The notes under the pieces are model-generated. The model was given only the letters and a program-made list of their open reading frames with translations, ran no database searches and had not been told where the DNA came from. From Ovis canadensis (lineage: Eukaryota > Chordata > Mammalia > Artiodactyla > Bovidae), in NCBI RefSeq assembly GCF_042477335.2, contig NC_091251.1:28288501-28352500 (forward strand): a DNA stretch of 64,000 nt, read 5' to 3'. The position numbers and the translations under genes were made by a program. Shown piece by piece: positions 42,235 through 54,826 of the stretch (its first letter is position 1; each line of letters starts with the position of its first letter).

Positions 42235-43795
42235 ATCTTAGCCACGATTATTGCTCTTCATCCCTTTTGGGTCTGCCTCCCCTCTGAACAGGAAGATTCT
42301 CACAGTTATAACACGTGTCTCACTCATTTCTGTGTCTGAACAGGATCAGTCTCATAGCCAGCTTCCAGTTAATCTGTAGATATCTGTTGACATGAAGGCT
42401 GAGAGTGTGTCCTCTGCTTGGCTTCCAGACCCTTATTGACTTTTTTGGCTGAGGTGAGCCTCTTGCTTTCCATTTTCTTCCAACTAGTCCCTATTCTTCC
42501 ACAAACCCGAGCTATGCATGCTTCAAGTGATTATGTTTTTACTTTAGGGATAAGGACAGCACAGGGTGGATTTTTGAGACTTGCAGAAGAGGATGGAAAA
42601 TCCGGGCAGTTTGGACCAGCCTTCATCACAGTGTAAGGTAAGATGTGAGCTGACATGCTGGTGGCCAAGGTGACCGGTGATCTCTCCACCTCATCTGTCT
42701 GCATTTGAGTTCTCAGAAGGCTTATTGCTGCTGCAATGGGAGTACATCTCTTGACCCCGTAAAGTGGGGTGACCACTGCTTTGATGCATCACAAGGTCAC
42801 GGTGAAGATCAGGTCAAGTAACCACATGCTAGTGGAGGCTTTTTGCTAACTGTAAAGTTTTGTACTGGGGCTATGCTTCAGTCAGGTGGGCATCTGGTTC
42901 TTGGTGAGTCTCCCCTCCCCTTGGTGGGGACGTCCCTCTCCAAGACTCAGGGCCTTGCCTTCTCATTGTTCTCTCTTCCTGCTCCTCTGCTCACTTAGAT
43001 CAAACCAGGCTGGGCTTTCCTCACTTGCTTCTGAATCCCTTTCAGACACATCTTCCTTATCCTTGTCCCCTTGCTTTCAAATTCTTAACTGACATTTTCA
43101 TTTTTCTACAGGAACCAGAATCTTTCCAGCATTCCCGTCTTACTTTAGCAGTGCCCTGTGTCTGCTGGTAAGTGTTATTTGGCAGTCTTGGCTCATGGAC
43201 CACTGCCTGAGCATGCAGCTGTCTGATGAGCTCCTAGCCATTGGGGGGAGGGAGTCTGTTCCTGTCTTCCTTTATTACACACATACAAGCCTCCTGTCTC
43301 CTGGAGCATCCTGTCACATTGCTTGTCTCAAGCCAAGATCTTGCCTTTCAACAGAACCTCATTCAGTTTGTTTTCTTACTGACATCATGTTGTTCCACCC
43401 GGATGATCTTCTGGTCTCTTGGTAGCCCTTTCAGTCTCTCCAACTGGTGGGATCTAACCCAGACTTCTGAGAAATCAAACCTGCTGTTGGAACCAAGAGC
43501 TAACAGACGGGGTGCTGTGAGTAGGCCTTGTGCCTGGGACACCTGGTACAGTCCCGGCAGGCCCCACAGGAGGTTCTGCTCCCCGCCAGTCACCCTCAGA
43601 AGCCCCGTGCAGAAGGTTGGAGGGCAAGTACCACCACTGTCCAGGTAAGGGGACCAACTGACCCAGGTTGCTTGGGGCCAGGGGTTTTGCAGGGCACAAA
43701 ACATTCAGTGCTAAACTGAGAAAGTCCTGGTCTCCTTATAGTTGGGACAGTTCAGCCTCAAGAGGCCAAAAGGGGTCCTTTCACTTCTGTTAAAT
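42235..43795. other. No gene recognised
   Basis: Short frames such as 42418-42636 and 43241-43648 have no domain signal. The last part could belong to the LTR-like sequence that follows, but I could not show it. Confidence 0.4.
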
Positions 43796-44215
43796 TAAAA
43801 AAAATACAGAACATGAGAGCTGTGAATTAAGTTCTATCTGGGGCAAAATGACAACTGTACCCCGAGAGACAGTGTTTCAGATAGATCTGAGATGCTGCTC
43901 CAAGGAGGTGAGGGAAGGAGTCAGGATATAAAGGAGTTTTGCAACAAAGGGCAGGTAGTCAGAACATCAAAAGATTACTGTTAGTTAAAGAAAACTAGAT
44001 ATCCCAAGTTAAGGAATTTAGCACTTTTTCAAATGTGTGGGAAGATGCAAGAGTCTGGGCTCACTGAAACTGTTCCTTTGATTTCTCAGCTATCCGGGGC
44101 CAGTATCCTGTGTTTTCACATCCTGATTTTTCTCAGGGCTCACCAGCTCATGGTGGAGGATTGGAATCACCAATGACTGTGACATTCCTGTTTACTGATA
44201 TGTAGGAAATGTTTC
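43796..44215. repeat. LTR/ERV-like interspersed repeat
   Basis: The string ggggcaaaatgacaactgta, then gagacagtgtttcagatag, gttttgcaacaaagggcagg and gggctcactgaaactgttcc, resembles a family of mammalian endogenous retrovirus LTRs. I could not fix the family or the ends, and no viral gene is visible here. Confidence 0.4.
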
Positions 44216-44664
44216 ACTTCTCACTTCCTATTTGGCTTCAAGACCCCTTCATTGATTTTGCTCAGTCGATGAGGATGTAAGCAGTGGTTTTGCCTGAGCC
44301 TGAAACCTCTGTCCCAGTCCAGATGAATGGTGATAAAAGGCAGGTCTGGGCAAGCCCATGTTGGCCCCCAGCAGCCTGCTTGATGATGTGGGAAGTGAGG
44401 CTCACGGGAAGAACAGAGAAAGAGCACATCTATTTTAGTTCAGGTGGTAAGCCTCCATCAAGACAAGAGAAACCCCAGGAAATAATGATGCTGATCATTA
44501 TCAGCTAAGTTTGCTGTTGACCAATAATGCCCATGTGTGGGGTCCTGCAGAATATACAAATCAGACATTTTCTTCAGGCAAATACAGTGGGGGAAGGATT
44601 TAAAAATGTGTTCTTGACAATATAATTCAACTGCTTCCAAAGCTTCCTGCCCACCTACCACCTC
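44216..44664. other. No gene recognised
   Basis: Unique-looking sequence with only short, unsupported frames. Confidence 0.45.
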
Positions 44665-44735
44665 TTAACACACAGAGGCATGTGCACACACACGCACACG
44701 CATATGCACACACACACGCATATGCACACACACGG
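44665..44735. repeat. (CA)n-rich microsatellite
   Basis: An interrupted CA tract with a repeated sub-pattern cgcatatgcacacacacac at 44697 and 44717. Confidence 0.9.
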
Positions 44736-45240
44736 CCACCTTCTTTCCCCCTTACACATCCTTGCAGGTCCTTTGACTCATGCTGCTTCTGTATCTAGGC
44801 CATGGCCCCCGCTGTGCTTCCGGATCCACAAAGAGAGCTGATACTCTTGGGCAATGACTTTCAGTGCTAACAGCCTCCCTGGCCTCCCAGATGTCCCTAA
44901 TGTTGCCTGAGGGATTGCTGCCTCTATTCTCCTGCCCTTATCATTCCAGGGTCAGGTACCAGACAGCTCAGGATAGCTCCTGTGCCCCAGAGCCTGCTAG
45001 AATTATTTTAAAAACCAGTCCTAAGCCTGCATACCCTGCCTTACCCATCTTTCCCATGGAAGCTGCAATAAAGGTTCCTACCCAGTTTCCTCTGCTGTCT
45101 CTGCCTTCTGACTGGGCTCTGGTATCTCCCCGTGTGGACCTCCTGTTTCTAGGGATCTGTGAGCATTGCACACTTCTTCCCTTGTGAAAGTTGTTTCTGT
45201 TTCTGCATGTCATACCCTACCTGCCAAAGCAACAGGTACT
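44736..45240. other. No gene recognised
   Basis: A plus-strand frame at 44864-45187 (107 codons) has no recognisable domain and no supporting signals. Confidence 0.4.
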
Positions 45241-45244
45241 TTCG

Positions 45245-45520
45245 TTACAATCAGGCACACATCCAAACACTCACGGTGCATGGATCATCTCATTAAACCT
45301 CAGCACAGTTTGTGTGTGTGTGTGCATTAGTCGCTCAGACGTGTCCGACTCTGCGACCCCATGGACTGGGTTCCTCGGTCCATGGAATTCTCCAGGCAGT
45401 TGAGGTGGGTTTTATTATATTTTGCAGATGAGGAAATGGAGACCTGAGTACATACAATTAAAATAACAGAGCCAGGATTAAGAAATCAGGCATGCCAATC
45501 TGAAAGGCTGTACTCCCAAC
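45245..45520. repeat. MIR SINE split by a Bov-A fragment
   Basis: The left part holds ggatcatctcattaaacctc. The right part holds attttgcagatgaggaaatg and agagccaggatta. Between them is a short reversed SINE (45311-45400). Confidence 0.6.
45311..45400 (-). mobile_element. Bov-tA SINE fragment with (TG)n tail
   Basis: It begins with a TG run (reversed CA tail), then tagtcgctcagacgtgtccg and ccatggaattctccaggcag. The 5' half is absent. Confidence 0.85.
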
Positions 45521-46070
45521 TTCCCCTCTGATCTGCCTCAATCATTATTGAGTAGCTGTCTTAATATTACATTAGCAGGCAGGTGCAGGGTAGTCAGAGC
45601 AGAGGTCAGTTGGGAGAACTGAGCTTTGTATCTGGTTCTGGTCCTAAGTGGCCCCTCTTGAGAGCTTTAAAAGGCCCATAGAGGAGCTGGGTACTAGGTG
45701 GGAGGCAACCTTCTGGGGCATCCTGTCTTGATGGATTTGAAAGGATCACTCGTCCAGTGATCTGTTTACAATCACCCTCTACCCCCACCATCTGTCAGTC
45801 AAGGAGGTTTTAGATTATGAGCAAAAGATACCAGCTCTGGGTAACTTAAGTGACACTGATCAGAAGACTATTGGTACATTAACAGAATCAATAGAGAAGT
45901 TAGAAAACTGGTGTAAGAATCATCACACACCAAAAGGAAACTGGTGGCTAGAACACAGCAAATTCACCTTCAGGAACAGTGTGATCAGGATGCCACCTGG
46001 GGCCTGTGTTCCCACACACTCACTGTGGCTACTCCCACATTGCTGTGTCTTCCTGACACTGATTTAAGAA
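45521..46070. other. No gene recognised
   Basis: Unique-looking sequence; nothing supported. Confidence 0.4.
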
Positions 46071-46074
46071 TCAC

Positions 46075-46215
46075 CATCAGTGGGCACTTTGGGGGGTGAT
46101 GGATATGCTCACTTTCTTCACAGTGGTAACAGTTTCATGGATATATATACAGGTCAAAACATATTGCACATTTGAAATATTTGTAGTTTATTGTATGTTG
46201 CCTTAATAGCACTTT
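46075..46215 (+). mobile_element. Ancient L1 3' end
   Basis: The series ggtgatggatatgctcactt, aacagtttcatggatata, gtcaaaacatattgcacatt and gtttattgtatgttgcct matches old L1 3' UTRs. Confidence 0.7.
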
Positions 46216-47565
46216 TTAAATCATGGAGTCTGAAGACAGCCCTGGTGCCTAGAGCTGGGGGGGTGGCAGGGAGGGAAGTGGAAGATAAAATGGAGAATGA
46301 GGGGCAAAGGCTGACAGGCCAGCTTCATGAAGACAGGCAAACTATGGTTTCTCTTCCTCGGTCTTCTAGAGTGTCCCAGATCTCTTACTGGGTCATCGTT
46401 TGTCAATAGCAAGTTAAATTTGCAGTTGATGTCAGCTTTGATAGAATAACTACTATTTCTTCCTTCTTAGGCCTTGTTTTCAGCTCCTCTAACCATCTTT
46501 TCCTCACCAAACTTCAGCCTGGGAGGGACAACCTCCCTTCCTTTAGAAGCAGCACTGAGACAGGTCTCAATGGCTAGAACTGTTGAGGGATGGCATTGCT
46601 CAGATGGGTTGTCCCAAAGCAGATAGTGAGGCATGAATTTGTATTAAGTTCCCAGGGGACACAGGTAAGGGAAGCAGGACAAAGCTTGGGGACCTTCTGA
46701 TAAAGGCCTATGAGGGCAGCTTCTGCCAATCCCACAGGGTAGCCTGGAGTGTGAAGAACACTTCAGATGCCCTAGACTGGGCTGGGCTCTCATGCTGCTG
46801 CCCACCACTCACTGGGAGAAGAGGAGGAGGACACCTACTTCCAGGAATGCCCTGAATTCTTCACTTTAGCATGGGGCCACTTCAGCAGCCGAAGACAGTT
46901 TCCCCCAGGAGAGGTGAGGGTCTACCGTGGGAGGAGGGCAGGGGCCCGGGAATGAGGCCAGGTGGTCAAAGCGCAGCACCAACACTGTCCACGACATGCC
47001 AGCGTCTCCTTTAAATCCCAGCAAGTCCAGCGTGGTTGATAGAGGTGATGGAAAGGCAACCTCATTTGGAGGAAGGTGAGCCTGAGAGCCCAGAGACCCT
47101 AGACTTAATTATCACACAGTTCTTTTACTTGGCTGTGTGTTTTCAGCCGATAGAGCAAAGCAGGCTTAGCTACACACGTCTGACACATTCTTCCACTGCT
47201 CATGTCAGAGGTATTCAGGAATATCAGCTTTCAAGAAGTGCTACACCTTCTGTTTTAGTCACTCTGTGTTCTTCTGGAGATGTACAGGGTCTCTGCCCAA
47301 GGGGGCTGTGGGGTGAGAGGGAGGGCAGGGGGAGTGTGGGGGTCAGTGCTCAGAGAGGCTCTGTTGACTGATCGCAAGGCAGGACCATATGCTGCCTGCA
47401 CAGAACAGGACATGGAGACTGGAAATGTGAGGATCGTTTAGTTCAGGGGCCTCACTGTACAGAGGCCCAGAAAGGAGAGGCTGTCTACTCCTTCAGTGCC
47501 TCTCTGTGCCGGGGCTTGTACCAGAACCTGGGAATAGAATGCCAGGATGTCATAGACCCCAGCCT
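46216..47565. other. No gene recognised
   Basis: The sequence is somewhat GC-rich. A plus frame at 47036-47371 (111 codons) has no domain signal. No exon structure is evident. Confidence 0.4.
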
Positions 47566-47569
47566 TTTG

Positions 47570-47975
47570 GCTGTTCACCTTGAAATAATTATAGATTCAC
47601 GGGAAGTTGCAACTATGGTACAGAAAGGCCCCATGTGCCCTTCACACAGCTTTCCCCAGTGGCAATATCTGGGCTGAAAACCACAGGATAATATTAAATC
47701 AAAGAAGCACATAGGCACAGCCACACAGTGTTCACATGTACATGTTCATCTGTGTGTGTTTATGGTGTGTCTGTAGGGGTGTGTGTGTGTGTTCTGTGAT
47801 ACACAGAACTACGTGTCGTGATGTCATGCCCATCATGACAATTGTGATACGGAGCTTTTGTATCACTGCAAAGGAGCTCTCTCTGAGTCCGCTTTATAGT
47901 TGTCCCTACCCACCCCCACCCCCACATTCCTGGGCCACTGCTAAACCACTTTCCATCTCAGCTCTTGCTGTTGGT
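47570..47975 (-). mobile_element. Ancient L1 3' end with TG microsatellite
   Basis: The string gaaataattatagattcacg with ggaagttgcaactatggtac is reversed L1 3' sequence of the type also seen at 6370-6590. The right part (gagctctctctgagtccg, ccctacccacccccac) continues it. A TG-rich tract (47748-47800) lies inside. Confidence 0.65.
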
Positions 47976-49300
47976 GGGCTCACTCCTTAGGAGGGATAGA
48001 GATGCAGATACAAGTCTTGGTAATGCATGGAATATTAAATACCTGCGTAAGTCTAGGAATGAAGTTGTACCATGGCACTCAGCTGCAATTAACGTCACAC
48101 TCCTGATGGTGTCTGAGTCAGGTTGAATCCATTGAAAGGGGACCAGAAATTTCAGTCACTAAAAAGAACAAGTGGCACTGAGTGAGCTGACGTAGAACAA
48201 TCTTCAAAGCAGATGACAGAAGGCAAAGTACAGAACAGTACATTCTGGCACACAGGGGTGTGTGTGTGTGTGTGGCAGCTGTCATGTGTATACCACCAAC
48301 ACCACTCACGGCATCCCCTGCGGGAAGTGAGGCAGCAGCTGAGGTGGGAGAGATGATCCTCTCCTTGCTTATTCTCTTGTGCTTTTGCAGTTTTCGCTAA
48401 ATGCATGGCTTGCTTTTATTAAAAGGAAATGGAATTATTTTGGACCCTCCTTAAGTCGGAGGAGTGCATCCTGTATAGTCATATCCTCATATCCTTATAT
48501 AGTCATATCCTTGCTTTTTCCTCTCCCCCGGGTTTACAGAAGGCCCTCTAGGGACTTTGCATTCTTAAAAGGGGGTTTTGCAGCCTCCAGTTGCCATGGT
48601 AGCTGTTGCTCCTGGTGACACAAGAGGCAGGCCTGGCCCTCCTGGCCCTCTGTGCAGGGAGCTTGGAATCCCCACCCAGGGACGATAGCACCCCCACATC
48701 ACCCTGGGTCCCAGATGTTTAAAAGATGTCTCTATCAATGCTAGTGTGGGAATGAGTCAGCTGTGTCATTTCAGGAAGACATTGTGTTCAGTGATCTGTG
48801 CTGCGTGGTGTACTCTTTCTAAAGACAAATGCTCCTCACCTAAAAACACATTTACCTCTATCTTAGAGCACCAGAGCCATTCTCCTCCCCTCCAGGCTAA
48901 TCTGGTTTAACTGCCTCCAGCTAAATATAAGAGTCCTGTTTAGAGGTTGTAGAAGGGCAGCCCATTCTCACACCAGGGTTCCCTCCCAGCACACTCAACT
49001 TCCTCTCAGACCCAGAAACAGGAAGAATTGTTTATTGCTTCTTAAGGGATGGGAGAGTGCTTGCTGACCACAGGAAGAAAACTGGGTTAACTTCCAGTGG
49101 GTGGGATGCATCAAGATAGTTATTGTTCTTTCCCGGTAAGTCAGTAAGAGCAATATATGACGTAAGCTGACTTCTTAATAAATGATTGTGGGATATTAAA
49201 TTCCCATGAAATTCTTCTCCTTCAATAACAGAAAGGTCTTGCTTTTCATAGGTGACACGGTTAGTGGTATTTGTGTGTGTACACATGATATCTGATTACA
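47976..49300. other. No gene recognised; one TG microsatellite
   Basis: A (TG)n run of about 18 bases lies at 48257-48275. Frames at 48118-48618 are short and mostly antisense or low complexity. Confidence 0.4.
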
Positions 49301-49302
49301 GA

Positions 49303-49303
49303 A

Positions 49304-49338
<35 letters not shown>

Positions 49339-49340
49339 CC
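49303..49340. repeat. (TC)n(AC)n microsatellite
   Basis: CT repeats change directly into a run of CA repeats. Confidence 0.9.
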
Positions 49341-50416
49341 CAGAATGTGCCATTCAACATTGTGTGTTGACAGAACAAAAGTAAAGTTCAGTGAGACCTG
49401 GAGGAGAGAACCAAGTAAGCTCTTCTCTTGGGGAGGAGTGGGCTGGGGAGGGGAGCATTTGTGGTGGCCCTTGAGGTGGGGTAGGATTTCGCCAGGTGGA
49501 GATATAAGGAGGAGAGCTATCACATCCTTGGTGCTAAAACTAGGGTCCTGAGTCTGTCCAGAGATTTTCCAAACTATGTCATGCCTCCATGGCCCTGAGC
49601 CCTCTTCATCTCAAGGATCAAAGGCATAGGTTCAGGTGAACATAAAGCCTGGAGAGAGGCAATGCGTTCTTGTCACCTGACCAGGATATATTCAGTCCAG
49701 ATGGAGCCTGCAATACGCCAATGTGCACTGAATTGCCAGACTCCACTTCATCTCTAGTGGAACCAGTGTCCTGGGGACAGGCTGGGGCTGCTGCCCTGAA
49801 GTAAGGCTTTGTCATTCATGCTGTGATTTCTGTGGGTGCAAACTAGATAGGGTTAAAGGAAGGAGAGGGAGGGAAGACAAGAAAGGCAAGGCAAGGTGGA
49901 GAAATCAGGGAAGGCCAGGCAAATCTACTCTGCGGAAGGTCTCAAGCCATGACTCACAGTAGGAACCGGACAAACATCCTTCAAGGCCTGTTGTTTGAGG
50001 CCCACATTTCTTCCCTCTGGGATTCCCAAAGCCTAATGGTTCTTGGCACCTCTCACAAACAAAAGGCAAAAATAATGTTTTAATTTCCTCCAACAAAAGT
50101 TTGAGTTATAAATACTGATCTTGTTCCAAGAACCAATTCTTAGGAAATGGGATTAAGACATAAATTAACTGAGTTCCTGGATTCTTTTCCCACTTCGGCC
50201 ACATGTGCTCCACTCTGCCTTTTTCCTGCCTGTGTCTGAGATACAGAGCCCAACGTCAGGGTTTGCAATCACCCCCTTAGCATGGAGCCTGGTGGGAAGA
50301 GTCTGCGTTAGGGGACTAGGACTCTAGTTCCATCTCCACCAACTCCTGAGTGACTGCCAAGAGGCCACATCCACTCCGAGGACTCTGTTTCCCCATCTAG
50401 AAAAGAAAGGTCGGTA
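49341..50416. other. No gene recognised
   Basis: It includes a purine-rich stretch at 49857-49905 and G-rich sequence near 49430-49465. No supported coding sequence. Confidence 0.4.
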
Positions 50417-50618
50417 CTTCCTTGATGTTCTAGTGGTTGAGACTGTGCCTTGCAATGCAGGGCACATGGATTTGATCCCTGGTCAGGGAACTAAGATTCC
50501 ACAAGCGATGGAGCAACTAAACGCATGTGCCACAGCTAGAGAGTCTGTGCCCCACAGCGAAGATCCTGTGTGCTGCGGCCAAGACCCGAGGCAGCCGGAT
50601 AAAGAAATGCATGATTTT
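50417..50618 (+). mobile_element. CHR-2-type SINE
   Basis: The head ccttgatgttctagtggttg, the B-box-like gatttgatccctggtcaggg, the gagtctgtgccccacag block and a short T/A-rich tail are all present. Confidence 0.85.
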
Positions 50619-50774
50619 TTTTAAAAAAGAAAAGTTTACGCTAGATCTTTCATAGAAAAAATTCTGCATACACAATTTTAGGGAGGTGAGTTGGTTAAAA
50701 ATTTACCCAAGTAAGTAAAAATTAATTTTAGGTGTTTGGAAGTCATGGAACAAATCATCTTCAAGGCTATGTGC

Positions 50775-51112
50775 TGTGCCATGTTGAGTCGCTCAGTTGT
50801 GTCCGACTCTTTGCAACTCCATGGACTGTAGCCCACCAGACTCCTCTGTCCATGGGGATTCTCCAGGCAAGAACACTGGAATGGATTGTCATGCCCTCCT
50901 CCAGGGGCTCTTCCCAACCAGACCAGGGATCGAACCCTGGTCTCCCGCATTGGAGGTGGATTCTTTACCATCTGAGTCACTAGGGAAGGCCAAGAATACT
51001 GGAGTGGGTATCCCTTCAGTTCTCCAGGGGAACTTCTCGATCCAGGAATCAAACTGAGGTCTCCTGCACTGCCAGACAGATTCTTCACCAGCTGAGCTAC
51101 CAGGGAAACCCC
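50775..51112 (-). mobile_element. Bov-tA SINE with a second tRNA-like head
   Basis: A complete reversed Bov-tA (50775-50991, ending ctgagtcactagggaaggcc) is followed at once by a second partial unit (50992-51112, aagaatactggagtgggta to gagctaccagggaaacccc). The result is a longer composite with two heads. Confidence 0.88.
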
Positions 51113-51534
51113 TTCAAGGCTATATCCAGATCTAACTTCTCTATGTCTTTAGACTTCTCCACCCTCAAAAGTGGAAGCAGAGTGGGGAGGAGGGAGGTGG
51201 CTTGTCTTCCACAGCCGGGTCCCCACAGCAACCCTTCCACCATTGCCCTCTTTTATGAAAGGAGAGTGTCTCACACATGTCTTCTGTCTCTTGGGCTGGA
51301 GTGGTGGTGGTAGCAGCAGCTGGCCCTTGTTGCATGTATTTCTGATGGCTGGAGCAGTGAAGGCATTTCCTGTGCTAAGGGGTGGGAAGAGAGTGGGGTA
51401 GCCGAGGACAAGAGGTTCTCGCCCAGCCTCTAGGTCCTTCCCCACCCTCCCTGAAGAACAGCCCCCTCCAGAAAGGAGAAGGAAGGGAATCAGGAGCATG
51501 TAACCTGTGGGACCCACTGGAATGTGTACTTGCA
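51113..51534. other. No gene recognised
   Basis: Overlapping frames on both strands (51149-51517) have no domain signal. Confidence 0.4.
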
Positions 51535-52350
51535 GGGTCTCAAGCCATATAACCTCACAGGAGTAAGTCTGGTGTTACTGAGTCCAAGCTCGTCCTGCTT
51601 ACTGCACAACGGGCCAATCAATAGAGAGATGAGTTGTTAGGACCAAGAATAGCAATTTTATTCAGAAAGACAGCAGACAAGAAGATGGTGGACTGGTGTC
51701 ACAAAGAACCACCTGGCCCAGGTTTGGGTGCTGGTTTGTTTGTTGTTTGTTTTTTTCTTAAATAGAACAAAGAAGGGGAGGTAAGGAGGTAAAGTAAAAA
51801 GACGGTGGTAAGTTGTTGCATATATTTCCTGGTTCTGGCCAGACTCCAGAGGGAATGTGTTGTTTCTTCTTGCCTGCAGCCATTCACAGGTGGGTCTGGT
51901 CAGGGGGTTTCCTGTGAGCTAAGCAAAGGTATTTTAGTTTAATGCTCAAGTGTTCCTTGGCAGAGTTCCTTGTTGTTATTTACTGGCTAAGTTGTGTCTG
52001 ATTCTGACCCTGACCCCCATGGACTCTAGCCTGCCAAGATCCTCTGTCTATGGGATTTCCCAGGCAGGAATATTGGAGTGGATAGCCATTTCCTTCTCCA
52101 ATGGGATCTTCCCTATTCAGGGATTGAACCCGTGTCCCCTGCATTAACAGGTAGATTTTTTTTTTAACCACTGAGCTACCAGGGAAGCCCACAGGGTTCC
52201 TAGAGATGGGCAGTTATGTATACTTTAAGCTACAGGCAACATCCCTTTAATAGCAAAAGCAATACAACGCAAAGGTTAAAGTGAAAGAAACATCCAATAT
52301 GGAGTCAGATTTGTTTTTCCCTATCTCATGAGCAGTCCCTTTCTACAGGT
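51535..52350 (-). repeat. LTR/ERV-like interspersed repeat, split by Bov-tA
   Basis: The string gtgttactgagtccaagctc, aatagcaattttattcagaa, gacaagaagatggtggact, and after the SINE agcaaaagcaatacaacgc and catccaatatggagtcagat, is a dispersed LTR-like sequence known to me from mammalian genomes. I could not name the family, and no gag, pol or env sequence is visible. Orientation is tentative. Confidence 0.4.
51973..52189 (-). mobile_element. Bov-tA SINE inside the LTR-like repeat
   Basis: Reversed Bov-tA from ggctaagttgtgtctgattc to gagctaccagggaagccc, with a T-run (52158-52166) near the head. Confidence 0.9.
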
Positions 52351-52599
52351 AAGAAAAATGAGGAACAGGGAAAGGAAGCATGTTGGCTTCAGGCATCAAA
52401 TGGTGAGCCCAAAATACCCATTCTGAGGGTGGCTGGATGAGCAGGAGCATCAGGACCATGACCCCTGGAGGAGGCAGTTGGGGTCACATGCACTCACCGA
52501 TTCCTGCTTCAGAACGACTAGCCAGGATGCTTTTTCCGGGAGTTAGGAAACAAAGGAGGTGGTTGGGAATAATGAAAACAGCCTTCTGAACGAGTGAAA

Positions 52600-52790
52600 A
52601 TGAACTGAGTGTCTGTTCCGGGACAGGTGCTTCCTCTTATGGTGCTTCATTTAGTCCTCAACCACGTGATCTGGTAGGCAGGGCAGACACACCTCCACCC
52701 GCACTACACAGAACCCTCAGAGAGGGTCAGAGGGCTTCCAGGGAGGGCAGAACTCCAGTCAATCTCAGCCCCTCTCACTCACAGGTCTCG
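52600..52790 (+). repeat. MIR SINE fragment
   Basis: The series ggtgcttcatttagtcctca and gatctggtaggcagg, then cagagagggtcagagggc, resembles MIR. Confidence 0.5.
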
Positions 52791-53486
52791 CTCCTATCAA
52801 GGGGCCCACTGGCCACAGCTGCCAAACAGCTGATCATCCTGTGTGATTTCCTGGAGTACAGTCAGCCTGCCCCCCATCCCATGCCCAGTGCTGGGTATGG
52901 AGGAGACGCTCAGAATCAGAGCACAAGTGTTTTCCAGCCTATTTAAAAGTAATGGAAGCCACTGTTGTGAATTGGTCTCCTCATGCCTCTTTCCACCTGC
53001 CAGAGTGTGCCAGAGTGACTTCCAATAGCTAAGTGGGAAAATAACTCTTTCCCTTTTGCAGGAAATTATACCTCAGGGGGTCCTAGGAAAAGAGCATTGT
53101 GCTGGGAGTCCTGCACTGGATCAGCCATAAGCCTGCCGGGTGCCTCAGTTTTCCCATCTGGGCCACGAGAGTGCCTTTGGTATGCCTAAAGGCCTCTTCA
53201 GAACACACAGCACTGACTCTTTTGTGGTTGGAGCTTCCAGTCTCTCCCAGAAGGAATTCCCTTCTAGGCTTGCCGTCCAGAGGCAGCCCTGCTCAGGCCC
53301 CATCTCTGTGGTCCTTCCTGCTTTTCTACTTAAAAATAGTCTTCACTAGGCTATGACCAGATAAAAGAGATGCACAGAGCTGGAACTCGCTGGCCAGAGA
53401 GTGTCACTATTAACTCCTGCCTGCTGGTTACAGATGGATTATAGCAGGTCCCACGGGGAGCCAGAGCAGGCACATAAAGAATAAAT
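52791..53486. other. No gene recognised
   Basis: Short frames only, without domain signal. Confidence 0.4.
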
Positions 53487-53668
53487 GGGCTTCCCTAGTA
53501 GCTCAGATGGTGAAGCCTGCAATGCAGGAGACTCGGGTTCAAACCATGGGTTGGGAAGATTGCCTGGAGTAGGAAACGGCAACCCACTCCAGTATTCTTG
53601 CCTGGAGAATTCCATGGACAGACCATGGGGTCACAAAGAGTCAGACACAACTGAGCAACTAACACTGT
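53487..53668 (+). mobile_element. Bov-tA SINE with internal deletion
   Basis: The head gggcttccctagtagctcag, the body and the ctgagcaactaacactgtc tail are present. The segment between ccatggacag and accatggggtc is shortened by about 25 bases relative to 41280-41325. Confidence 0.9.
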
Positions 53669-54826
53669 CGCGATGAAAGAATAAGGAATATGAGTTCTGC
53701 GAGGGCAGCAATCGTGGATCATCTATCGCAAGGATGGCACAGAATATTTCTTAAAGGAAAAACTTGAGTGTACTAGTGAATGAGTGGAGGTGATTCCTAC
53801 CTACAGCTGATAGGCATGTTGGGGAGAGAAGAGATATATACATGAAAAGTTAAATAATGACCTAAGGACCAAATCCTCCCCCAACCCCCCACCCATACAA
53901 AGCAATGGTATGAGATGTTGCAAGACAGCATGTGTTCAGCCAAATCTATGGGCAGGAACACAGTGTAATTAACTCTGGGTTGGGGACAGAAGGAAGAGTC
54001 TCCAGAAGAAGGTGGACTTTGGGCCAGCTCTTGAGGGATGAGCCCAGTTTGAGGGGTGTGGTGTCTCCAGATGCTTGCCCAGAAGACCAGGCAGTTCCTG
54101 CAAAGGTTCTGTGTTGAAAATGAGCAAAACATGCTCAAGTTTTCCAACAGAGGCTGTGTCTCTGCTTCAAGAGTTGGGATACTGGGCAGGACTGATGGAG
54201 CTTAGAGTATTCTGTTCCAGACTCTGCCCCTTAGTTTGTCTAATAGATGGATCTCAGAATATCTGCTCCACTGGGATCTTGTTGGGATTTCCTGGGATGT
54301 ATTTGCACAAGCATTTTGCGCTGGGAAATGTTTCATAAATACCCATTGTAACCCCAAGGGGAAACCTGTCGCCTGAGGCAGGCACACTGTTGGCTCTCTC
54401 CACATTTCCCTCAGGCTGAGGGCAGCTACTCAAGGTCCCAAATGCTGACCAAATCGGTAACCAGCTCGTGGAGCCCCATGGTTGTATACGAGAGGAAGGA
54501 AATAGGTCCCACCCTTCCAGAGCTTAAAGAGGAGATAAGAAAAGCTGGTGAAAACTTAATATCCTCTGAGATTTTGTTTATCAGTTTAAAAGAATGATAG
54601 AACTTGCTGGAATGATATTAGGTCAACTTAACTGCCCTGTTTTCTATGAGGTCATTTCAACTCCAGAGGGGTGAGACTAGGGTGGGGGTGATAAGCCATA
54701 TTCAATCTCATTAAAAAGAGACCTAGTGACATTAGCAGGGAAACAGAGCCTCTGTTTACTTCTCTTGGCCCCAGGAACAGCACCTCGTTAGCCTCTCTCC
54801 CAAACACAAGTGCACAATGTGGATGA
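53669..54826. other. No gene recognised
   Basis: Several short frames on both strands with no family signature. Confidence 0.4.

Noticed and set aside
42418-42636. Small frame with a hydrophobic amino terminus, considered as a signal peptide exon
   Set aside because: No Kozak context, splice sites or homology that I recognise; length is expected by chance.
44665-44735. CA-rich tract considered as a regulatory element
   Set aside because: It is an ordinary interrupted microsatellite.
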